Assembly: GCA_943325255.2 (NCBI GenBank)
Contig: CALPOS020000066.1
Coordinates: 1 to 9,746, forward strand
Length of the DNA stretch: 9,746 nucleotides
From: Sphingobacterium thalpophilum
GTDB lineage: Bacteria; Bacteroidota; Bacteroidia; Flavobacteriales; Flavobacteriaceae
Reading direction: 5' to 3'
The translations under genes and the position numbers were made by a program. Below the pieces are notes generated by a model. It worked only from the letters and a program-made list of their open reading frames with translations, was not told the origin of the DNA and did not search any database. Positions 1-7,300 of the stretch are shown piece after piece; positions within the stretch are counted from its first letter, which is position 1; each line of letters begins with the position of its first letter.

Positions 1-1
1 A

Positions 2-67
2 TACGAGAAAGGTAGAACGCCCAATCCAGACATTTAGTGCAACCGAGAAATCAAGTTTGACGTCTTT
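2..67 (+). pseudogene. mnmA: mnmA 5' portion, cut by window edge and closed by in-frame TAG
   Basis: Reading in the same frame as the MnmA body downstream, these bases give YEKGRTPNPDI, then a TAG stop at 35-37, then CNREIKFDVF leading into the Met at 68. The family motif here is GRTPNPD-(I/V)-(L/M)-C-N-(K/R)-E-IKF, so the homology runs unbroken across the stop. The stop replaces the hydrophobic residue just before the conserved Cys, which corresponds to Cys102 of E. coli MnmA (equivalence from memory of the family). A single change from TTG to TAG would explain it. The N-terminal PP-loop with its SGGVDSS motif would lie upstream of the window and cannot be seen. The break could be a real nonsense mutation, a suppressed codon, or a base-call error. 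Confidence 0.8.
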
Positions 68-928
68 ATGAAAATTGCATTGAGTTTGGGTGCGGACTAT
101 GTGGCGACGGGGCATTATTGTCGAAAAGGAGAGATGGAGAAGGAAGGAAAAACAATCTATCAATTGCTTGCAGGCGTTGATGCCAACAAAGATCAATCTT
201 ATTTTCTGTGTCAATTATCACAAGAACAATTATCGAAATCATTATTCCCCATTGGCGAATTAACCAAGCCTGAAGTTAGGGCAATCGCTACTGAAATGGA
301 ATTGGTGACCGCAGAAAAGAAAGATTCGCAGGGTTTGTGTTTTATTGGAAAAGTTCGTTTGCCTGAGTTTTTACAGCAAAAACTGCAACCCAAACCAGGT
401 TTGATTTTCGAAGTAGACGCAGATTTGCCGCTATATACGCAGCCAAGAGGAGCGTCTAGTTCACTCGAAGAGGATTTAGAATTAGCATCGACATCAATTC
501 AATATGTTCCCGATATGGGAAAGGTGGTAGGAAAACATCAAGGCGCGCATTACTTTACAACAGGTCAGCGCAAGGGATTGAATGTAGGAGGCACGGCAGA
601 AGCTTTGTTCGTTATTGCTACCGACGTCGATTCGAATACCATTTACACAGGACAAGGAAATCACCATCCAGGTTTATTTAAGAAATCACTTTTTGTGAAA
701 TCGGATGAGGTGCATTGGATTCGTCAAGATTTAAGAATTGGAAACGGTCAGGATTTGAAGGTTAAAGCTCGAATTAGATACCGACAAGAATTGCAGTCGG
801 CGACTTTACACCAATTTGAAAAAGGCTTGTTTGTTTCATTCGATGAACCGCAATCAGCGATAACTTCCGGGCAATTTGTTGCTTGGTATCTTGATGACGA
901 ATTAGTTGGATCTGGAGTTATTTCGTAA
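68..928 (+). CDS. mnmA: tRNA-specific 2-thiouridylase MnmA, C-terminal three quarters
   Basis: MnmA activates U34 of the tRNAs for Lys, Glu and Gln with ATP and inserts sulfur to make 2-thiouridine, in the cytoplasm. The 286 residues visible from Met68 match the flavobacterial family closely. They include LGADYVATGHY (residues 7-17), NKDQSYFL (40-47), the DSQGLCFIG segment with the second catalytic-type Cys at residue 91 (Cys199 in E. coli), the GAHYFTTGQRKGLNVGG region, and a C-terminal beta-barrel ending in QSAITSGQFVAWYLDDELVGSGVIS. A complete MnmA is about 390-400 residues. Met68 is therefore an internal methionine rather than the natural start: a protein starting there would lack the ATP-binding PP-loop and the first active-site Cys. 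The frame is clean from 38 to the stop, so any disabling of the gene must be recent. The S8 peptidase gene starts 25 nt downstream. Confidence 0.9.
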   Translation: MKIALSLGADYVATGHYCRKGEMEKEGKTIYQLLAGVDANKDQSYFLCQLSQEQLSKSLFPIGELTKPEVRAIATEMELVTAEKKDSQGLCFIGKVRLPEFLQQKLQPKPGLIFEVDADLPLYTQPRGASSSLEEDLELASTSIQYVPDMGKVVGKHQGAHYFTTGQRKGLNVGGTAEALFVIATDVDSNTIYTGQGNHHPGLFKKSLFVKSDEVHWIRQDLRIGNGQDLKVKARIRYRQELQSATLHQFEKGLFVSFDEPQSAITSGQFVAWYLDDELVGSGVIS

Positions 929-953
929 GTTTACTCAATTTAAAAAATAGAAT

Positions 954-2573
954 ATGAAAAGAATTATTTTAATACTGGTGTTTTTATGTTCTTTTACCAT
1001 GAATGGTCAGGAAGATGCCTGGGTTTATTTTAATGCAAAACCAAATGCACAAGCGTTTTTTGACAACCCGCTTTCTGAATTGTCGCAAAGGTCTTTAGAT
1101 CGGAGAGCGGTTCAAAATATTGGATTAGATGTCAAGGATGTTCCCGTCAACCAATCCTATATTAATCAAATTACTGCCGCGCAAGGAATTGTAGTGCTTG
1201 CCAAATCAAAATGGTTTAATGCATTGCACATCCAAGGATCGGAAGATGACATACGTGCATTGACTGATTTGAGTTTTGTTGAGCGCGTTGATTTTGCCAA
1301 TCGTTTGTTGAATAATCCTTTAAGAACATCGGTTCCAAAGAAAAAAATAAAAAAGGTGCATAAGGTCTTTGAAACGGATGTACTCTTTAATTATGGAAAT
1401 TCTGCCAATCAAATAGAAATGCTAAACGGGCAACTGTTGCATCAACAGAATTTCACCGGAGCGGGAAAGATCATTGCGGTGATGGACGGAGGTTTTCCTG
1501 GGGTTAATACGGCTTCTACGTTTTCTAGGTTGCGGGATAATAATCAAATTTTGGGAGGTTATGATTACGTCAATCGCAATCCTGATTTTTACACTGGAAT
1601 TTCTCACGGAACGTTGGTTTTGTCAACTATGGGTGGATTCAAAGACAATGAATTGGTCGGAACAGCTCCTGATGCTTCTTACTATTTGTTTATCACTGAA
1701 GATGGCGCCAACGAATGGCCGCTAGAATTGTCGTTGTGGGTAGAAGCGGCAGAAGAAGCGGATCGTTTGGGCGTGGATATCATTAATACTTCATTAGGTT
1801 ATACAGAGTTTGATAATCCGAATTATAATTTCACCTACGCGGATATGAATGGGACGACCACCTTCATTTCCAGAGGACTAGATGTTGCTTTTAGCCGTGG
1901 AATGGTCTGTGTTAATTCCGCTGGAAATTCAGGTAACAGTCCATGGTTTTACATCTCTGCGCCAGCGGATGCAATTAATGCGTTGGCTATTGGTGCTGTG
2001 AATGCAGCTGGAGATTATGCTACTTTTAGTTCTCAAGGTCCTTCATTCGATGGAAGGGTAAAGCCCGATGTTGTGGCACAAGGACAACAGTCTGTTTTAT
2101 CTTCGACTAGTGGCAATATTACGACTGCAAGCGGCACCTCATTTTCAGGTCCAATTACCGCTGGAATGGTAGCTTGTTTATGGCAAGCTTTACCCAACGC
2201 AACCAATTCGGAAATCATCCAGTTGATTAAAGAATCCGCAAGTATTTATAATAATCCAACAAATGAATTGGGGTATGGAATTCCAGATTTTAACCTAGCA
2301 TTGAATACTGGTTTGTTAAACGTAAATACTGTGGATAAAGGAAAGTTTATGATTTATCCAAATCCCGCTACAGATTCTGTTTCGATTGCATTTCCAGCTG
2401 GATACGAGAAAGGGACAATTTCTCTCTATAATATGATGGGTCAGTTGATGGTATCTAGAGAATTAACTAGTGACAACAAAAGTATAGCACTTGGTGGTTT
2501 TTCGTCGGGTATGTATCTGTATAAAATTGAAAGCGGTAGTGCTACGCAATCCGGAAAAATAACCATTCGATAA
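954..2573 (+). CDS. secreted S8 (subtilisin-like) serine peptidase with T9SS type A sorting domain
   Basis: This is an exported endopeptidase of 539 residues. A signal peptide spans about residues 1-19 (hydrophobic IILILVFLCSF core, cut just before or after Gln19). Residues 20-120 form a propeptide-like region with the SQRSLDRRA motif often seen in flavobacterial members. The catalytic triad is visible: Asp178 in AVMDGGFPG, His218 in GISHGT, and Ser396 in SGTSFSGP. The likely oxyanion Asn is Asn325 in NSAGNSG. The last 75 residues (about 465-539) form a T9SS type A sorting domain, with YPNPATDSVSI at its start, LYNMMGQL in the middle and GMYLYKI near the end. Such domains direct export across the outer membrane by the type IX system and are then cleaved off. 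ATG 954 is chosen because it directly precedes the signal peptide. The upstream leader is A-rich without a Shine-Dalgarno sequence, as is usual in Bacteroidota. Its stop overlaps the next start. The natural substrate cannot be deduced. Confidence 0.93.
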   Translation: MKRIILILVFLCSFTMNGQEDAWVYFNAKPNAQAFFDNPLSELSQRSLDRRAVQNIGLDVKDVPVNQSYINQITAAQGIVVLAKSKWFNALHIQGSEDDIRALTDLSFVERVDFANRLLNNPLRTSVPKKKIKKVHKVFETDVLFNYGNSANQIEMLNGQLLHQQNFTGAGKIIAVMDGGFPGVNTASTFSRLRDNNQILGGYDYVNRNPDFYTGISHGTLVLSTMGGFKDNELVGTAPDASYYLFITEDGANEWPLELSLWVEAAEEADRLGVDIINTSLGYTEFDNPNYNFTYADMNGTTTFISRGLDVAFSRGMVCVNSAGNSGNSPWFYISAPADAINALAIGAVNAAGDYATFSSQGPSFDGRVKPDVVAQGQQSVLSSTSGNITTASGTSFSGPITAGMVACLWQALPNATNSEIIQLIKESASIYNNPTNELGYGIPDFNLALNTGLLNVNTVDKGKFMIYPNPATDSVSIAFPAGYEKGTISLYNMMGQLMVSRELTSDNKSIALGGFSSGMYLYKIESGSATQSGKITIR

Positions 2574-3517
2574 TGAATAGAATTACGGAGCTTTTCAAAA
2601 TTCAATATCCCATCATTCAAGGCGGAATGATTTGGAACAGTGGATATAAGCTTGCCAGCGCTGTTAGCAATTCAGGCGGTTTAGGTTTGATTGGAGCGGG
2701 CTCTATGTATCCGGAAGTTTTGCGGGAGCATATTCAAAAATGCAAAAAAGCTACCGATAAACCTTTTGGTGTTAATGTTCCGATGCTGTATCCCAATATT
2801 GAAGAAATTATTTCAATTATTATTGAAGAAGGCGTGAAGATTGTTTTTACGTCCGCGGGTAATCCAAAGAATTGGACTTCTTTATTGAAGGAAAACGGAA
2901 TTACGGTAGTGCATGTCGTTAGCAGTTCAAAATTTGCACTTAAAGCGCAAGAAGCAGGCGTAGATGCAGTTGTTGCTGAAGGTTTTGAAGCGGGCGGTCA
3001 CAACGGAAGGGAAGAAACGACCACCCTGACTCTAATCCCAATGGTCAAAAGGAATATTACTATCCCATTGATTGCAGCAGGAGGCATTGCGACGGGAAGA
3101 GGGATGTTGGCGGCTATGGTTTTGGGCGCCGATGGGGTTCAGATGGGAAGTCGATTTGCGGCCTCTGTCGAGTCATCCTCTCATGAGAATTTTAAGAAAA
3201 CCATTTTGGAAGTAGAGGAAGGTGGAACCCAACTGACATTAAAAGAGCTCGCACCTGTTCGATTAATTAAAAACAAATTTTTTAATGATTTGCAAGCGTT
3301 GTACGAGAAATGTCCAACAACCGAAGAATTGAAAATTTTGTTAGGAAGGGCGAGGGCGAAGAGAGGGATGTTTGAAGGAGATTTGGTTGAAGGAGAATTG
3401 GAAATTGGACAAATCGCAGGATTGATTGATGAAATCATTCCTGTTAGTCAAATTATTAATAACGTCATGTCCGAATTTACGATGGCGAAGCAAGAGCTTG
3501 ATTCACAAGACTTTTAA
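2573..3517 (+). CDS. nitronate monooxygenase-like FMN-dependent flavoprotein (NMO/2-nitropropane dioxygenase family)
   Basis: This is a cytoplasmic TIM-barrel flavoenzyme of 314 residues, a typical family length. Family hallmarks seen: the N-terminal YPIIQGGMIW (residues 12-21), SGGLGLIGAG (34-43), FGVNVPM (65-71), the active-site segment EGFEAGGHNG with His143 as the presumed catalytic base, and the FMN phosphate-binding segments PLIAAGGIATG (165-175) and GADGVQMGSRF (185-195). NMO enzymes oxidise alkyl nitronates such as propionate 3-nitronate. The FabK enoyl-ACP reductases share this fold and many of the motifs, so the substrate remains uncertain. The start ATG overlaps the TAA of the S8 gene by one base (TAATG), which implies translational coupling. 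The functional link to the peptidase is not obvious. The C-terminal 100 residues are Glu- and Leu-rich and appear helical. Confidence 0.88.
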   Translation: MNRITELFKIQYPIIQGGMIWNSGYKLASAVSNSGGLGLIGAGSMYPEVLREHIQKCKKATDKPFGVNVPMLYPNIEEIISIIIEEGVKIVFTSAGNPKNWTSLLKENGITVVHVVSSSKFALKAQEAGVDAVVAEGFEAGGHNGREETTTLTLIPMVKRNITIPLIAAGGIATGRGMLAAMVLGADGVQMGSRFAASVESSSHENFKKTILEVEEGGTQLTLKELAPVRLIKNKFFNDLQALYEKCPTTEELKILLGRARAKRGMFEGDLVEGELEIGQIAGLIDEIIPVSQIINNVMSEFTMAKQELDSQDF

Positions 3518-3538
3518 AGAGAATAAAAAAGTAAATAC

Positions 3539-3964
3539 ATGAAAGTAAAATATTGGTTCGGTTTGATGTTATTTTTAGTACCACTTCTTCAGGTTTATTG
3601 TCAGACCTATAAGTTTCAAACGACAGGTTTTAGCGTCATGGCAAAAGATGAAAAGGGAGAATGGGGTAAATGGTCTGATTTGCAAGACACTTCTATCATT
3701 ATCTCGCTTGACACCACAAAAAATAGGTTTATCATTTATTCACAAGAAATTCAACTTTATGATATTTTGAGCTACGAGGATAAAGAAGAGAATGAGAGCG
3801 ATTTGATCTATCCTTTTTCGTGCAAAGATGATGACGGAGTTCCTTTTACTTTGTCAATTATCACGAGGAAAAATCAAAATAACAGAAAGCAACTGTATAT
3901 CAATCACAAAAATTTCATTATCGTTTATAATATAGTGAATTACGCAGAAAAAGGTGAAAGATAA
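3539..3964 (+). CDS. small secreted protein of unknown function
   Basis: This 141-residue protein has a clear Sec signal peptide: Lys2 and Lys4, then a WFGLMLFLVPLLQVY core, with cleavage likely next to Cys21-Gln22. The residues before Cys21 (Gln-Val-Tyr) do not fit a good lipobox, so a lipoprotein is less likely. The mature part of about 120 residues is rich in beta-strand-like segments. Its spaced pattern is GEWGKWSDLQD, then IIISLD, then NRFIIYSQEIQLYDILSYE, then FSCKDDDGVPFTLSI, ending QLYINHKNFIIVYNI. From memory this resembles a widespread group of small secreted Bacteroidota proteins, possibly a lipocalin-like barrel, but I cannot assign a function. It lies 21 nt after the NMO gene and is probably the last gene of the unit. 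It ends with tandem stops (TAATAA), followed 51 nt later by a terminator. Confidence 0.75.
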   Translation: MKVKYWFGLMLFLVPLLQVYCQTYKFQTTGFSVMAKDEKGEWGKWSDLQDTSIIISLDTTKNRFIIYSQEIQLYDILSYEDKEENESDLIYPFSCKDDDGVPFTLSIITRKNQNNRKQLYINHKNFIIVYNIVNYAEKGER

Positions 3965-4017
3965 TAACTCTTTGTGTTTAATTCTCCGGGCAATTTGAGC
4001 GAATTTCGCTTTCTCAT

Positions 4018-4048
4018 AACTCCAAAATTTGTTTTTGGAGTTTTTTTT
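4018..4048 (+). terminator. intrinsic (Rho-independent) terminator after the mnmA-S8-NMO cluster
   Basis: The arms AACTCCAAAA (4018-4027) and TTTTGGAGTT (4033-4042) pair perfectly over 10 bp around a 5-nt loop. A run of eight T (4041-4048) begins within the right arm. A smaller hairpin, AGCG-N5-CGCT (3998-4010), sits just upstream. The position, 54 nt after the last stop codon and before a long AT-rich gap, fits the end of the upstream transcript. Confidence 0.85.
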
Positions 4049-4397
4049 AGTATCACCTACAGTAAAGGCGTTACTTCTTAGGCTTTGTTCAATTTCAAGA
4101 ATATGTTGATAAACTAGTTGAATTTAGTCCAAGTGTTTGTTTTTTATTAATTTAAGTTAAAAAAGTTCTTTTATTGTTTTTAACAAATTGTTAATGATTT
4201 TGTTCATAATATATAAAAAAGCCAAAATTTGAAAAGGTAAAATGAAGTAATATAGTTCTGTAATTTAAACTATGGTTTTTCGAATAATTCTGTCTGGTTT
4301 GATCGCTTGTCAGGATGTTAAAAACAGTAGATTTTTATTATAAAAACGCTATTCAATAGTTTTTTTAAATTTCTTAATTGGTCAATTTGTGGTGCTT
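4049..4397. other. AT-rich intergenic leader of the giant repeat-protein gene
   Basis: These 349 bases hold no convincing gene. They are AT-rich with many T-runs, ending in CAATTTGTGGTGCTT right before the ATG at 4398. Visible structures are the palindrome at 4180-4194 and a weak AT-only hairpin TTTTTA-TTA-TAAAAA at 4332-4346. The length suggests an independent promoter and a long 5' untranslated region for the downstream gene. No tRNA, riboswitch or second terminator was recognised. Confidence 0.6.
4174..4231 (+). promoter_or_regulatory. candidate promoter/operator region with 15-bp palindrome
   Basis: Bacteroidota housekeeping promoters have a TTG element about 17-23 nt before TAnnTTTG. 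Two one-mismatch candidates are present. The first is TTG at 4174-4176 with TGATTTTG at 4195-4202 (spacing 18). The second is TTG at 4200-4202 with AAAATTTG at 4224-4231 (spacing 21). Between the two elements of the first candidate lies a perfect palindrome, TTAACAAATTGTTAA (4180-4194: 7-bp arms, 1-base centre), where a dimeric regulator could bind. AT-rich DNA yields such matches by chance, so this is tentative. Confidence 0.25.
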
Positions 4398-7300
4398 ATG
4401 AGAATTAATACTCTTAGTAAAAAAATACTCTTTTTCTTTTTCTTCTTTTCCATTGCGGTATCCTATGGTCAGTGTCCGACGGCAGTGAGTCCTCAGACTT
4501 TTTGCGATATTCAATTCGCGCCCAGTTCTCCAACCGTTGCTAATTTGGTGGCTACGGACACTGGGGGAGGAGTAGTTTGGTATGATTCCGCTTCATCAAC
4601 CACGCCCTTGCCAAATGGATTTATACTTGTGACTGGTGCATCTTATTTTGCAGACAATACGGCTGGTACTTGTGCAGTGCGACCAAGTGTAACGGTGACA
4701 ATTTACGGAAGACCTATTGCATCACCTTTTCAAGGTCCATGTGTTGATAATCTATCAGATGCGACAGTTGCTGATTTGACTGCTATAGGAAACAACATTC
4801 GTTGGTATTCCTCTAGTTCGGGAGGTTCTCCTTTGTCTCCCACAGCCACTTTGATCGATAATGCTTTTTATTATGTAAGTCAAACTAATCCTTTTACTGG
4901 TTGTGAGACCTCGAGAAGAAGTGTTCAAGCGACGATCGGTGTTGTTCCAGTTCCGACCGGCGATCCTATTCAGTTTTTTTGCAATACATCAGGCGCCCCG
5001 CCAACTTTAGATGATGTTGTGGTTAGTGGGGATAGTAATTGGTATGCGTCTGCAATTTCGGATATTACGATTCCTTCCTCTACGCCATTGGCTTCAGGTC
5101 AAAGTTATTATGCAGCTACAGTCGATTTGCCTTGTGAAAGCGCGGCTCGATTTCAAGTGCAAACGATTTTAGTCGAGCCACCAAATCCAGGGGTTAGCGC
5201 TGTAAAGAGAATTTGTGTTAATGATTTGCCGACCTTCCCAGTCTTAAATTTATTTGACGAACTAACAGGTGGTCCTGACGCGACAGGAACTTGGGGTGGG
5301 CCTTTAGCAACTAGTGGTGGTAATCTTGGAACCGTCAATGTTTCAACGTTGACGCTTGCGGGAAGTCCTTATACTTTTACCTATACTGTTTCGGCAGCGC
5401 CCTGCCCTGATGTGAGTTCAACAGTTACAATAATTATATTGCCTTTGCCAACGGTATCGATCAGTACAACGAATGCTAATGTTTGCTTTGGACGAAATGG
5501 CGTTGTTGATTTTGTAGGAACGCCAGGTGCAATAGTTACTTATTCTGTGGGAAGCGGACCAAATCAAGTTGTTACTTTAGATGGATCGGGTGCTTTCGCC
5601 TTAAACACAGGGTTTCTAACTGCAAATACGACCTATTCTTTGGTCAGTGTGTCTTCTAGTGGTGTGCCGAGTTGCACAAATACTGCTAGTGGAACGGTAG
5701 TATTTACGATTGTTGAATTGCCGACTGTTACTGTTACCAGTGCTCCAGTTTGCTCAGGAACAAATGCCACTGTTACGGCCACGCCTGGTGCACCGGGGAA
5801 TTATAGTTATAGTTGGACTTTTCCCGCTGGCGCTACTAATCCTGGAAACGTTGCTTCATTTTCAACGGCGGTTCCTGGTACTTACAGCGTAATAATGACA
5901 AATCTAACAACAACTTGTCCAAGTGTGAGTGTTCCTGTTGATGTGGTGATTAATCCACTGCCAACAGTAAGTGTTTCTATTGTAAATTCAACAATTTGTC
6001 CAGGGCAAAGTGCTGATGTCACCGCAGTTCCGGGAGTCGCAGGGACTTACAGTTATGCTTGGATTGTTCCAGCAGGAGTAACTCCGCCTGGAAATGTTGC
6101 TACCTTTAATACGACGATTGCGGGTCCTTATAGTGTTGTAATTACAAATACTTCGACTACTTGTGTTAGTATTTTGGCGACAGCGAATTTAACCATTGGT
6201 GAATTGCCTACTGTCTCTGTTAGTTCATCCCCTGTGTGTGCAGGAACGAATGCTACAGTTACTGCAACGCCAGGGGTGGCAGGTAATTATTCTTATTTGT
6301 GGACTGTTCCTGCTGGCGTAACTAACCCTGGTAATGTTGCAACATTTACAACATCTGTTGCTGGACCATATAGTGTAGTAATGACCGATTCCAGTACAAA
6401 TTGTCAGAGTGCATCGGCGGCAGTTACAGTCGTGATAAATATACAGCCAACTGTAACAGTGACAAGTCCTCCAGTTTGTACCGGTACAAATGCTACTGTG
6501 ACAGCAACGCCTACTTCAGCGGGTAATTATTCCTATGCATGGACCTTTCCTGCAGGAGCTACTAATCCCGGGAATGTGGCAAGTTTTTCCACTTCAGTTG
6601 CTGGATTGTATAGTGTAGTAGTTACAAACACAACAACAACTTGTCAAAGTATAATTGTGCCCGTGACGGTTACCATTAATCCGCAACCAACGGTCAATGT
6701 ATCGATAGTTAATCCTACCATTTGTCCAGGACAAAGTGCTACAGTAACTGCGACTCCGGGTTCCGCTGGCACGTATACTTACGCATGGACGGTTCCAGCA
6801 GGAGTAACGAATCCTGGTAATGTGGCTACATTTTCGGCTACAGTGGCAGGTATCTATAGTGTCACAATTACTAACACAGTCACGCTTTGCTCAAGTTTAA
6901 GTGCTTCGTCATCTTTGACTATCAGTCCGATACCAACTGTTACAGTCAGCTCACCGCCTGTTTGCGCTGGTGGTAATGCTACCGTTACCGCTACGCCAGT
7001 GCCAGCAGGAAACTATAGTTATGTATGGACATTTCCATCGGGAGCTACTAATCCTGGAAATGTAGCCAGTTTTTCGACTTCAATTCCTGGGTTGTATAGC
7101 GTAATTGTGACCAATACAGTTACAAATTGCCCAAGTGCGAGTGCGTCCACTACACTGGTTTTTATTGCTTTGCCGGTCGTTACTGTAACTAGTTCGCCTG
7201 TCTGTTCAGGTTTGAATGCTACTGTTACAGCGACACCAAGTGTAGCTGGTAATTATAACTACCAATGGATAGTGCCTGTCGGCGCGACTAATCCTGGAAA

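Noticed and set aside
3181..3438. Antisense frame of 85 codons inside the NMO gene
   Set aside because: The + strand here encodes well-conserved NMO sequence; the antisense product shows no plausible domain.
4272..4343. A 23-codon frame (MVFRIILSGLIACQDVKNSR...) with a lipobox-like LIAC in the intergenic leader
   Set aside because: Far too short for a lipoprotein, no recognisable ribosome site, and such short frames are expected by chance in AT-rich DNA.
4332..4346. Hairpin TTTTTA-TTA-TAAAAA as a possible terminator or attenuator
   Set aside because: Only A-T pairs with a short stem and no GC-rich core; too weak to call.
5153..5338. Antisense frame of 61 codons opposite the N-terminal part of the giant protein
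   Set aside because: A shadow of the + strand coding frame; no start context and no recognisable protein features.
5710..5892. A + strand 60-codon frame (MLNCRLLLLPVL...) overlapping U1 in another frame
   Set aside because: Leu-rich translation produced by out-of-frame reading of Thr/Val/Ala codons of the repeat; fully inside a convincing gene.
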